Source: an uncultured Duncaniella sp. | Lineage (GTDB): Bacteria > Bacteroidota > Bacteroidia > Bacteroidales > Muribaculaceae | Length of the DNA stretch: 64,000 nt | Assembly: GCF_910578445.1 (NCBI RefSeq) | Contig: NZ_CAJTQC010000006.1 | Span: forward strand, 273 to 64,272 | Reading direction: 5' to 3' | Shown here: piece after piece, positions 53,919 to 61,975 of the stretch | Position numbering within the stretch: the stretch's first letter is position 1 | How the letters are laid out: each line of letters opens with the position of its first letter | Notes under the pieces: generated by a model | Database searches by the model: none | What the model was told of the DNA's origin: nothing | The model's input: only the letters and a program-made list of their open reading frames with translations | Made by a program: the position numbers and the translations under genes

Positions 53919-55742
53919 TCAAAGCGATTTCAGGTACTGGAAATCTTTCGTAAGTCCTGCATTCTGACGGATTGACTCGTCCACGGCAGGTCCGTTATTT
54001 TCCCACACGTTACCCGGGCCGTTGGCATTCTGTAAATACTTCTCGCCCTCAGTCCAGTTGTCCTTCACATTGATGAACGACGAGCCTTCGTCCGTGTAGA
54101 GATAAAACCAGTGGTGAGGGTCATGAGCATAGCCGGGGACATAGATGTCACGCACGCAGTTTTCAGTCACCCAGCTGTGAGGCTGCGAACCGAGGGTATA
54201 GACTCCGGCCACGTCATACATATGCTTGGCATAGTGGTGGATGAGATTGGCGTGCACACGGTTGTTGCGCATGCAGTTGACAGTGCGTGTCCATCCCCAT
54301 CCGAGATTGATGCCGCTATACGACACATCGTTGATTTCGTTGTGTTCGATATTGATTCCCTTGACATATCCTGCACAGATGCCGAGAGTGCCCCAGTCCT
54401 CATTGGTGACATCGGTAATAAGGTTGTTGGCGATTGTAAGGTCGGCACAGACCTCACGGCCGTCAGCCGGATCATAAGGCAGGTGGGTTTCGTGGGATGC
54501 CGGACTGAAGCTGCCGACAACGATTCCGTTTCCTGCAATGTCGCGGAACAGACATCCTTCAATGAGTCCGCCTTCTGTCCCCCACTCATAGTCAAGGCCG
54601 GAAGACCCGAGATGCTCGAAACGGCATTTGAGGAAATCGACATCATTAGCGCCCTTGACCACGACGGCTGCATCAGGACGGCCAAGCCAGCCCTGATTGT
54701 CAAGCTTGTGGTTTTGCGGACGCTCCATTTTAGGTTTAATCTTGTAGCCGTCTGTCATATACATGCCGGCCTGCAGGGGGACATGTCCTTTCAATGACGG
54801 ACGCATCCATGTGGTGTATTCAAAACCGATATTTTCAATCCTGACATTCTCCACCCTGCGGTCAAGAGTGCCTTCGATATTCATGAGTGTCTCCACAGCA
54901 GGGACAACGGCTTCGGCCACAGTCTCGCCGGGGAGAGGATAGTAATAAAGTTTGCGTGTATCAATGTCATGATACCACTCGCCGGGCACATCAAGCAGCT
55001 CCTTGGCATTGGTCAGGTAGAAGGCCGAATTATGGCCGTCGGTAGTCACCATCGGGCGTGGCCACGGATGTTCGAACTGAATACGGCTTTCGGGATTATG
55101 GAATCTCACGGCAGCGCTGTCGCCTTGAATGTCGATTGACTTGATGCGCAGGTTGGCTACACACCACATTTCGTGAAGAACCATTTCGGCATAGGGCGAC
55201 TTGACAATTTTCTTCACCGCCTCAGCCGGAACCCAGAGCACCTCGTTGGCAGGATCGTTGTTAAGGATACGATACATTTTCTCGAAATCCTCGACATCGC
55301 GGGCACGCACAGCCTTCTTTCCATTTACATAAAGCTGACGGAAATCCAGAGGACGGCCGTTGAACTGGGGGACATCGGCAACAAGCAGTTTGCCCTGACG
55401 CTTCCAGCCGTCAATTCTGACTCCTCCGCTGAGCCATGCGCCTCCGTCGGAAGTGATGACTGTCGGCGACGAAGGAGTGCCACTGTCTTCAGGACGGATG
55501 AACACCGGCTCATATACGTCATATACACCGGAAGCCATATGGATAGTGATTCCTGATTCAACCCCCTCGACGGCCTGACGTCGCATTTCGCGGGCCTGAC
55601 GCAGCGCAGAAGTCAGAGTTGCCTTCGGTGAGTTTTTGCTTCCGTCGTTGGCATCGTTACCGTTAGGCGACACATAGACATCGGCAGCTGAAAGTGAGAA
55701 TGCAGTGAGGACAAGCCCCACTGCCATTATTGTTTTTCTCAT
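53919..55742 (-). CDS. GH141-like alpha-L-fucosidase
   Basis: Exported right-handed beta-helix enzyme of 607 residues from the ATG at 55742, where the signal peptide MRKTIMAVGLVLTAFSLSAA begins. A longer frame to 55814 would overlap the GH127 stop and puts 24 unrelated residues first. It begins DVYVSPNGNDANDGSKNSPK, with helix repeats such as RFEHLGSSGLDYEWGTEGG, INIEHNEINDVSYSGINLG and RNNRVHANLIHHYAKHM. GH141 includes the RG-II enzyme that removes alpha-L-fucose from chain A. Its position directly after GH127 and before GH78 supports this. Confidence 0.82.
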   Translation of the reverse strand: MRKTIMAVGLVLTAFSLSAADVYVSPNGNDANDGSKNSPKATLTSALRQAREMRRQAVEGVESGITIHMASGVYDVYEPVFIRPEDSGTPSSPTVITSDGGAWLSGGVRIDGWKRQGKLLVADVPQFNGRPLDFRQLYVNGKKAVRARDVEDFEKMYRILNNDPANEVLWVPAEAVKKIVKSPYAEMVLHEMWCVANLRIKSIDIQGDSAAVRFHNPESRIQFEHPWPRPMVTTDGHNSAFYLTNAKELLDVPGEWYHDIDTRKLYYYPLPGETVAEAVVPAVETLMNIEGTLDRRVENVRIENIGFEYTTWMRPSLKGHVPLQAGMYMTDGYKIKPKMERPQNHKLDNQGWLGRPDAAVVVKGANDVDFLKCRFEHLGSSGLDYEWGTEGGLIEGCLFRDIAGNGIVVGSFSPASHETHLPYDPADGREVCADLTIANNLITDVTNEDWGTLGICAGYVKGINIEHNEINDVSYSGINLGWGWTRTVNCMRNNRVHANLIHHYAKHMYDVAGVYTLGSQPHSWVTENCVRDIYVPGYAHDPHHWFYLYTDEGSSFINVKDNWTEGEKYLQNANGPGNVWENNGPAVDESIRQNAGLTKDFQYLKSL

Positions 55743-55788
55743 GTTGTTGGTTCGAAATGTGAAAAATGGAAAAGTCAAAACGGCTTCA

Positions 55789-57876
55789 TTAGCGTGCGAG
55801 CGGAAGCCATACACTCATTTCAGACTTGTCGCGGTTGCCCCATGCAAAATAAGGGATGAGCGTCACTTTGACCTTCTTGTCCGCGCTTCCGACCTCACGA
55901 TAGAGCTTGCCGGTCCAGTCACCGCCGTCGACGAGACGTGCTTCGGTCTCAAGGGCGGTCATGCGGCTTCCGTCGATAGTGATGTCCTTGGTTGTAAACT
56001 TGGCATCGGCCGGAATGAGTATATCGTCAAGAGCCTTGCCGCCTTCAATGTCGATTCCTTCAAGGCAATACACGAGCGGACCGCGCTTGACAGCGGTATG
56101 GTTGCGTGTTTCCTCGACGAGCGGATTCGATTCAAGAAGCTTTGTCTTCATTTCCATATCGAAAGTCACCTCATCGCCGGGCTTCCATGTACGGTCAAGA
56201 GTGATATAGCTGTCGGGGGTGACTTTGACATCTTCCTTGACACCATTTACAGCCACGGTCGCATTGTCACACCACGACGGGACGCGGAGTTTGAGTGCGA
56301 GTTTCTGCTTCTTGGGCACTTCAACGAGATTTATGACCACTTTTCCGTCATAGGGATAGCCTGTGTGCTGGGTCACGACAAGAGGACGTTTCTTGCCGAG
56401 AGATGTGCGGAGCTCGCTGTCACCGTAGAGATTGAACCAAAGTGTGCTGTCGTTTACAGTATAGGCATAATTCTGAGCCTCGCAGATTGTGCGGAGCGTG
56501 TTGGGCGGACAGCAGAAACAGCTGATGTATTCCTCGCGTGTCTTCGGCCAACGGAGTGTGTAAGGCAGATCATCGCTCATGCGGAGCGGATTTGTATAGA
56601 AGTAGCGCTTTCCGTCAAGGCTGACACCGCTGAGCACACTGTTGTAGAGAGCGGTCTCCACAATGTCGGCATACTTGGCATCGCCTGTAGCCTCGAGCAT
56701 TCGCCAGTTGAAAAGCATATTGCCGATATTCGCACAGGTCTCGTTGTGGGCGGTGCTGTTGGGGAGCTGATAGGGACGGCCGTAGCTCTGGTGTACCTTC
56801 TGTATGCTGTCAGGCTCATAGCATGTTCCGTCGGGCGAAGTTCCGTCGTAGAGAGCGCCACATGCACCGGTGACATACATCTTGCGGTTCACAATGTCGT
56901 TCCAGATGCTTGTGAGATTCTTCATAAGCTGCTCCTCGCCGGTCTCGGCATAGAGATCGGCCACACCGGCATAGAGATAGTTGGCGCGGACAGCATGACC
57001 CATCGCGTTATATTGGTCGCGGAAAGGTATGCGGTCCTGATTGTCGTCAGTTCCGTTCTCCACGAGCCCACGGATGTTGATGAGATTGTTTGCAAGGTCG
57101 AGATAACGCGGATTGCCTGTCTCGCGATACATTTCCACCACACCCATGTAGTGTGACGGACAGATTGCATTGCGTGCAAGTTCGGCAGAAGCTGTTTCAT
57201 AGAAATTACACAGAAAATCCGTGGCCTTTACCGCCGCATCAAACAGAGTGGTCTTTCCGGTAGCTCTCTTATGGATGATACCGGCCATCATGAGGTGACC
57301 GAGGTTATAGGTTTCGAAATTCAGACGGTTTGCAAACGCACCCTTCTCGTCCTCGCTTCCGACCTTAGTGCCGATGACGGTCTGCTCCTTGTGATGGGCA
57401 TGCGTATCCACCCCACGGTTGCGCTCGTCGATGATGACAGGAGTGTGGATATATCCGTCGGCACGCTGCGCCTTGACAACCTGCTCGATGAACTTATCCA
57501 TCAAGGCATCGAGCTTGGGGTCTTTGTTGACCGCATAAACAGCAGCCACAGCCTCAAGCCATTTATACATATCGCCGTCATGGAAAGGAGGGCCCCAGTG
57601 CTCGCCTTCACATGTGCCGGCTGCTATTTCGAAATTACGGAAACCGTGTGAAACATCAGGATTGGCCCATGTTTCCCACATGCTTTGCAGGGATGTCCCG
57701 CTATAGACATCGAAACGCTCACCCCAGAAACCTCCGGTCCATTTTACAGAACCGATCGGAGTATTTACCATAACTGCATGCTTGCTTTCTGACATGTCAG
57801 TAAGTCCACCCCCTTGGGCAAATGCGCTCAATGAAATCGCCGCACAGGAAACAATGGTATTAAATCTATGAAACAT
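55789..57876 (-). CDS. GH127 family enzyme, probable aceric acid hydrolase
   Basis: Exported (alpha/alpha)6 enzyme of 695 residues with a signal peptide at about 1-20. The zinc-thiolate signature CFCCPPN supplies Cys453, Cys455 and Cys456, with Cys455 in the nucleophile position. The partner Glu379 is in AHNETCANIGN. Both match the Cys-dependent beta-L-arabinofuranosidase family GH127. In RG-II loci the GH127 member adjacent to GH141 and GH78 hydrolyses the aceric acid linkage of chain B, so this is the best guess; beta-L-arabinofuranosidase is the alternative. It is the first gene of operon A, with a promoter 34 bases upstream. Confidence 0.85.
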   Translation of the reverse strand: MFHRFNTIVSCAAISLSAFAQGGGLTDMSESKHAVMVNTPIGSVKWTGGFWGERFDVYSGTSLQSMWETWANPDVSHGFRNFEIAAGTCEGEHWGPPFHDGDMYKWLEAVAAVYAVNKDPKLDALMDKFIEQVVKAQRADGYIHTPVIIDERNRGVDTHAHHKEQTVIGTKVGSEDEKGAFANRLNFETYNLGHLMMAGIIHKRATGKTTLFDAAVKATDFLCNFYETASAELARNAICPSHYMGVVEMYRETGNPRYLDLANNLINIRGLVENGTDDNQDRIPFRDQYNAMGHAVRANYLYAGVADLYAETGEEQLMKNLTSIWNDIVNRKMYVTGACGALYDGTSPDGTCYEPDSIQKVHQSYGRPYQLPNSTAHNETCANIGNMLFNWRMLEATGDAKYADIVETALYNSVLSGVSLDGKRYFYTNPLRMSDDLPYTLRWPKTREEYISCFCCPPNTLRTICEAQNYAYTVNDSTLWFNLYGDSELRTSLGKKRPLVVTQHTGYPYDGKVVINLVEVPKKQKLALKLRVPSWCDNATVAVNGVKEDVKVTPDSYITLDRTWKPGDEVTFDMEMKTKLLESNPLVEETRNHTAVKRGPLVYCLEGIDIEGGKALDDILIPADAKFTTKDITIDGSRMTALETEARLVDGGDWTGKLYREVGSADKKVKVTLIPYFAWGNRDKSEMSVWLPLAR

Positions 57877-57909
57877 AAATAGTTGGATTAGATGTAAGAA
57901 TTGAGATTA

Positions 57910-57941
57910 CAAAGTTAAAGAAATAATATCATACTTCCAAC
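57910..57941 (-). promoter_or_regulatory. Promoter of RG-II operon A
   Basis: On the minus strand TTG (within GTTGG, 57937-57941), a 20-base spacer and TAACTTTG (57910-57917) fit the Bacteroidota promoter. The leader to the GH127 ATG is about 28 bases. This single promoter could serve the 12 genes down to the terminator near 27150. Confidence 0.7.
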
Positions 57942-57962
57942 TTTCGGCCTCTTTTAATTTAA

Positions 57963-57975
57963 ATTTTACAATAAG
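57963..57975. promoter_or_regulatory. Candidate operator half-site shared with operon B
   Basis: ATTTTACAATAAG occurs here, 22 bases upstream of the operon A -33 box, and on the opposite strand at 26503-26515 next to the operon B promoter. The rest of the 57877-58159 gap holds short A/T-rich dyads but no gene I can support. Confidence 0.4.
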
Positions 57976-58159
57976 TAGCCGCTTTTCACTATCAATATTC
58001 CACAAATATCAAGACTTTCATATCTATCAGCAGATAAGGCACGTCAATGCGGCCGAAATCTCCTGCCACACCGCCGCAAAGCCGTCCCTATACATATATA
58101 TTAATATACAAGAACGTGCCATCCGTCAATTCCTATTCCTGTCAATTACAAAAATTAAA

Positions 58160-58702
58160 TTATTTCATAAACATCCAGTCCTCGTATGTCAGGCAGGTGA
58201 CATGTTCCGTCTTATACCTTTCCGTCGCGCAACAATAGACCTCCGGGGATGTATGATGATAGACGAATCCACATTTTTCCTGCACTTTGCGCGACTGTTC
58301 GTTTCCATCGAAATAGCCACACCAGAGAGCCTTGAGCCCAAGCTCGCCGAAAGCATATCCAATAATTTCTTTCACTGCCTCCGGGACAATGCCTGCGCCC
58401 CAGTGTGGCACTCCGAGCCAATAAGAGATTTCGCCCTCACTGTCAGGCAAAGGAAAATTGCTTTTCGCGCCACATATCAACCCGACACAGCCTATAGCCT
58501 CATCCTCTCCGTTAAGCGTGATTGCAAACACCCCGTCCTGAGAGAAAATGTTCCTGATTACATCAAGGCTCTCCTCCTCGCTTCTGTGAGGAGGCCACCC
58601 TGCCACAGTCCCTACCCTTTCATCTTTGGCATATTTAAACAAGCTTCCGGCATCCGACTCATGCCAAGGACGCAGAGTCAGTCTTTCTGTTTTTAATATC
58701 AT
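58160..58702 (-). CDS. GNAT family N-acetyltransferase
   Basis: Cytoplasmic acetyltransferase of 180 residues in the RimJ/RimL-like group. It opens ILKTERLTLRPWHESDAGSL, typical of this group, and has the acetyl-CoA binding region around YWLGVPHWGAGIVPEAVKEI (about 92-111) and the NEQSRKVQEKCGFVYH segment near the C terminus. The substrate is unknown; relatives acetylate protein N-termini, antibiotics or small amines. It is divergent from the AraC-family gene, with its own -7 element at 58731-58738. Confidence 0.88.
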   Translation of the reverse strand: MILKTERLTLRPWHESDAGSLFKYAKDERVGTVAGWPPHRSEEESLDVIRNIFSQDGVFAITLNGEDEAIGCVGLICGAKSNFPLPDSEGEISYWLGVPHWGAGIVPEAVKEIIGYAFGELGLKALWCGYFDGNEQSRKVQEKCGFVYHHTSPEVYCCATERYKTEHVTCLTYEDWMFMK

Positions 58703-58730
58703 ATTATTTTCAATGTTTTATAAACCGGTG

Positions 58731-58738
58731 CAAAATTA
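58731..58738 (-). promoter_or_regulatory. -7 promoter element of the GNAT gene
   Basis: On the minus strand TAATTTTG is an exact -7 match, 28 bases before the ATG at 58702. No clear -33 box is visible. Confidence 0.5.
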
Positions 58739-58825
58739 CAATTTTCCAACCCTTGATGACTGGAAAAACCGAAGCCTTATCGGTACTTTCTTTAACCGAC
58801 ACGACTTTTATAAAAGTATTTTTCG

Positions 58826-58833
58826 TATGTTTG
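58826..58833 (+). promoter_or_regulatory. -7 promoter element of the AraC-family gene
   Basis: TATGTTTG matches TAnnTTTG and lies 36 bases before the ATG at 58870. This argues against the longer in-frame start at 58753, which would be upstream of the transcription start. Confidence 0.55.
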
Positions 58834-58869
58834 CACTCAAAACCGGGACTTTTACACACACTTCACCAA

Positions 58870-59730
58870 ATGGAAATCACAATCACCGAAATACGCGCCG
58901 ACATGCTCGACAGCCATCCGCAGAAACTGCCATACCTTTCATTGTTCGTGTGTACGGACGGTAATGCAAATGTCAGCGTGAACCTTAAGGAGTATGAACT
59001 TACTCCATCAGACTTCATGGTGCTCTACGAAGATTCTCTCACAATCTTCACAAAGGCATCCGACGATTTCAGACTTGTGTGTTTTCTCATCGACAAGGAG
59101 CTGGCCTCAGAGATAGGCCATAAACTTCCGGGACGATTGTTTTCGTTTCTCGCCCTTAATCCTGTGTTCAATCTGAATGCCGACGACAGAGCCGCACTCA
59201 CGTCATGGCTTGACATCGCACTGTTTGCCTCACGGTCAAATCCGCCACTCAGATATCAGCTTGTATGCAATCACTTCCAGATTTTTTTCCTGTATATGTC
59301 AGGAAGGCTGTCAAACCGTATGGCCGACGACTCTGCTACCGACCGTTTCAGCAGAAAAGAAAATCTGTGCTGGGAACTATGGGAACTAATATGCAGGCAC
59401 TATAAGACCAGACGCGAAGTGACATACTACGCCAGCCGGCTTTGCGTGACCCCGGCCTATCTTTCCCAGATAACCCGCAGCTTCCTCAACGAAACGCCTA
59501 AAAGCCTCATAGAGCGCCAAGTCGTCGCTGAAATAAAAAAACTGTTGCTGACAACCGACATGACAGTCAGTGAGATCGCCGACCATCTGAACTTCACTGA
59601 CCCGTCATATATGTGCCGATTTTTCAAGCGTACCACAGGGATGGCACTGACCGAATATAAAACCGAAAGAAAGAGACTGACAGCCGAAAATCTGACTCAG
59701 AAACCAATACAGAGGTTGGAAACGTCTTGA
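58870..59730 (+). CDS. AraC-family transcriptional regulator
   Basis: Cytoplasmic regulator of 286 residues. The N-terminal part (about 1-150) looks like the cupin-type sensor of AraC proteins (LKEYELTPSDFMVLYEDSL). The C-terminal part (about 180-270) has the two helix-turn-helix motifs: VTYYASRLCVTPAYLSQIT and then TVSEIADHLNFTDPSYMC with FFKRTTGMALTEY, the usual AraC signature. It is followed after 90 bases by the GH29 fucosidase gene on the same strand, which is a plausible target. It is also the DNA-binding gene closest to RG-II operon A, whose promoter is under 1 kb away. The inducer is unknown. Confidence 0.9.
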   Translation: MEITITEIRADMLDSHPQKLPYLSLFVCTDGNANVSVNLKEYELTPSDFMVLYEDSLTIFTKASDDFRLVCFLIDKELASEIGHKLPGRLFSFLALNPVFNLNADDRAALTSWLDIALFASRSNPPLRYQLVCNHFQIFFLYMSGRLSNRMADDSATDRFSRKENLCWELWELICRHYKTRREVTYYASRLCVTPAYLSQITRSFLNETPKSLIERQVVAEIKKLLLTTDMTVSEIADHLNFTDPSYMCRFFKRTTGMALTEYKTERKRLTAENLTQKPIQRLETS

Positions 59731-59820
59731 TTTTGTCGTCAATCCGGCTACGTTCTTGTTTCATTCCAAAAATATTCTTAATTTTACGCCAACCGACATC
59801 ACCAGCTCAAACCAATCAGA

Positions 59821-61137
59821 ATGAAACGCACCATTATTCTAATATCATGCCTGCTGACAGCGTTGTGCCAGATACAGCTGTCGGCAGCAGGGACTGATGT
59901 GACATACACTCCTTCGGCCGAAGTCATGAATTCACGTAATGAATTCGCAGCCGACCGTTTCGGCATCTTCATCCACTGGGGCATCTACAGCATGTTTGCC
60001 CGTGGAGAATGGTATCTCAACTATGGTCCAAAAGCCGACGAATATGCCAAAGCGGCCAAAGGGTTCTACCCGGCCGACTTCGATGCTGCCGCATGGATCT
60101 CGGCGATAAAGGATTCGGGAGCACGCTACATATGTTTCACTACACGCCACCACGATGGCTTTTCAATGTTCCACACCGCCGAATCGGACTATAATATAGT
60201 AGATGCGACACCATTCAAGCGCGATGTGCTCAAGGAGCTTTCTGACGAATGCCGGCGTCAGGACGTCAAACTCCACCTTTATTATTCACATATTGACTGG
60301 ACACGCGACGACTATCCGTGGGGACGCACAGGCAGGACCACAGGCAAAGACTCTCTCAAGGCAGACTGGCCTCACTACTATGCGTTTATGAACCGTCAGC
60401 TGCGCGAGCTACTGACGAACTACGGTCCGATACGCGCAGTGTGGTTCGACGGATGGTGGGACCATGACGAAGACAAGACTCCGTTTGACTGGGAACTCCC
60501 TGAGCAATACCGCATGATCCACGAGCTGCAACCTGCATGTCTTATCGGCAACAACCATCACCAGACACCGTTTGAAGGCGAAGACATTCAGATTTTCGAA
60601 CGAGACCTTCCGGGCGAAAACACTGCCGGGCTTTCCGGGCAGGCAATCAGCCGTCTGCCACTCGAAACATGCAATACGATGAACGGAATGTGGGGCTACA
60701 AAATCGAAGACACCAACTACAAAGACACGCGCACGCTCATCCACTATCTCGTGAAAACAGCCGGAATGGGGGCAAACCTGCTCCTGAACATAGGCCCGCA
60801 GCCAAATGGCGAGCTTCCGGCAGCCTCTCTCGACCGTCTCAGAGAGATGGGCAAATGGATGCGTGTTAACGGCGAAACCATCTATGGCACTTCGGCCGGG
60901 CCGTTCCCGGCTCAGGAATGGGGCACATGTACCGCCAAGGGGTCACGGCTTTTCGTACATCTTCTCACCCCCTCGTCGACGGACATTCTTCTCCCTGCCG
61001 ACCTGAAAATCAAGAAAGCCGTAAACTTTGCCGACGGCTCGAAAGTGAAATTCTCCAAAAATGCCGACGGCATCACTCTTCATCTCGACTCTCTTCCCGA
61101 AAGCATTGACCACATCATTGAACTTGAGCTGAAATAA
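59821..61137 (+). CDS. GH29 alpha-L-fucosidase
   Basis: Exported enzyme of 438 residues, signal peptide about 1-23. GH29 hallmarks are FGIFIHWGIYSMFARGEWY, FTTRHHDGFSMF, KLHLYYSHIDW, and the nucleophile Asp210 in AVWFDGWWDHDED. The protein ends with a short beta domain. The family hydrolyses alpha-L-fucosides by a retaining mechanism; the acid/base residue is variable and I cannot place it securely. RG-II, xyloglucan and host glycans all carry such fucose. The fucose of RG-II chain A appears to be served by GH141, so this gene may belong to another substrate. The cutC gene starts 10 bases downstream, suggesting an operon. Confidence 0.92.
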   Translation: MKRTIILISCLLTALCQIQLSAAGTDVTYTPSAEVMNSRNEFAADRFGIFIHWGIYSMFARGEWYLNYGPKADEYAKAAKGFYPADFDAAAWISAIKDSGARYICFTTRHHDGFSMFHTAESDYNIVDATPFKRDVLKELSDECRRQDVKLHLYYSHIDWTRDDYPWGRTGRTTGKDSLKADWPHYYAFMNRQLRELLTNYGPIRAVWFDGWWDHDEDKTPFDWELPEQYRMIHELQPACLIGNNHHQTPFEGEDIQIFERDLPGENTAGLSGQAISRLPLETCNTMNGMWGYKIEDTNYKDTRTLIHYLVKTAGMGANLLLNIGPQPNGELPAASLDRLREMGKWMRVNGETIYGTSAGPFPAQEWGTCTAKGSRLFVHLLTPSSTDILLPADLKIKKAVNFADGSKVKFSKNADGITLHLDSLPESIDHIIELELK

Positions 61138-61147
61138 CCGACAGCAA

Positions 61148-61930
61148 ATGAGCGAGACAATCAACAACACGGACACAACCACATCAGAGACATCTCCACT
61201 GCTCGAAGTCTGCTGCGGAGACATCGCCAGCGTCCATGCGGCCATAGCCGGAGGGGCGCGACGCATCGAGCTTTGCAGCGCTCTGTCAGAAGGAGGTGTC
61301 ACACCGTCGGCCGGACTAATCGCCCGTGCCGTCGGTTCGGGCATACAGACCGTCCATGTACTCATACGTCCGCGCGGAGGCGATTTCCTCTATGACGAGG
61401 ACGAAATAAGCATAATGGAAACAGACATCCGACAGGCTGTCAGCGCCGGAGCACACGGAGTGGTCATCGGAGCTCTCACCACCGACGGGGCTATCGACAC
61501 CACGGCCTGCCGACGTCTCATCAAAGCTGCCGAGGGACGTTCAGTCACCTTCCACCGCGCCTTTGACCTCTGTCGCGACCCTTACAAAGCCCTCGAAGAC
61601 ATAATCGCACTCGGCTGCGACCGCATACTCACCTCCGGGCTTGCCCCTTCGGCTCTCGAAGGAGCTGAAACACTCAGAAAACTCAACCGACAGGCCGACG
61701 GCCGCATCATCATCCTTGCCGGAGGAGGAGTCACGCCGAAAAATGCCCGTGAAATTCTTTCTGCATCCGGGGTGACAGAACTCCATGCCTCCGCCAAGAC
61801 CACAGTCGGAAGCGGGATGCACTTCCGGCGCGACGCTGTCAGCATGGGCGTCCCCGACCGCGACGAGTACTCGCGTCAGGTAACAAACGCCGGAATTGTC
61901 GCAGAAATAATAAAAGTGATTTCCGAATGA
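61148..61930 (+). CDS. cutC: CutC family protein
   Basis: Cytoplasmic TIM-barrel protein of 260 residues. Typical CutC segments are LLEVCCGDIASVHAAIAGGA and then RRIELCSALSEGGVTPSAG, VHVLIRPRGGDFLYDEDE, VTFHRAFDLCRDP, GCDRILTSG and ILAGGGVTPKNA. CutC was described as a copper homeostasis protein, but its enzymatic role is unsettled. The first 20 residues are Thr/Ser-rich and not part of the domain, so translation could begin later, though no better start is evident. It lies between the fucosidase and the transglutaminase-like gene, 10 and 45 bases away. Confidence 0.92.
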   Translation: MSETINNTDTTTSETSPLLEVCCGDIASVHAAIAGGARRIELCSALSEGGVTPSAGLIARAVGSGIQTVHVLIRPRGGDFLYDEDEISIMETDIRQAVSAGAHGVVIGALTTDGAIDTTACRRLIKAAEGRSVTFHRAFDLCRDPYKALEDIIALGCDRILTSGLAPSALEGAETLRKLNRQADGRIIILAGGGVTPKNAREILSASGVTELHASAKTTVGSGMHFRRDAVSMGVPDRDEYSRQVTNAGIVAEIIKVISE

Positions 61931-61975
61931 CGCGACCTTCCAACCGCCATTCTCAAACAATACCTTTCTGACATC

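Larger units (their letters stand above)
9911..57876 (-). other. Rhamnogalacturonan-II degradation gene cluster (two operons, 19 genes)
   Basis: Nineteen same-strand genes without interruption encode exported carbohydrate-active enzymes. From 57876 to 27193 the gaps are at most about 105 bases, and from 26449 to 9911 at most about 220. Families I can recognise include GH127, GH141, GH78 (three), GH138, GH137, GH2, GH106, GH139, PL1, GH95, GH140, GH43-like and GH143/GH142. GH137 to GH143 were defined on RG-II degradation, so RG-II is the probable substrate. Promoters at 57910-57941 and 26470-26501 and terminators at 27131-27174 and 9831-9885 delimit operons A and B. No SusC/SusD, hybrid sensor-regulator or transporter is present within it. 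Confidence 0.85.

Noticed and set aside
58753..58869. Longer N-terminus for the AraC-family regulator
   Set aside because: The -7 element at 58826-58833 lies within it, so the transcript would start after the longer start codon.
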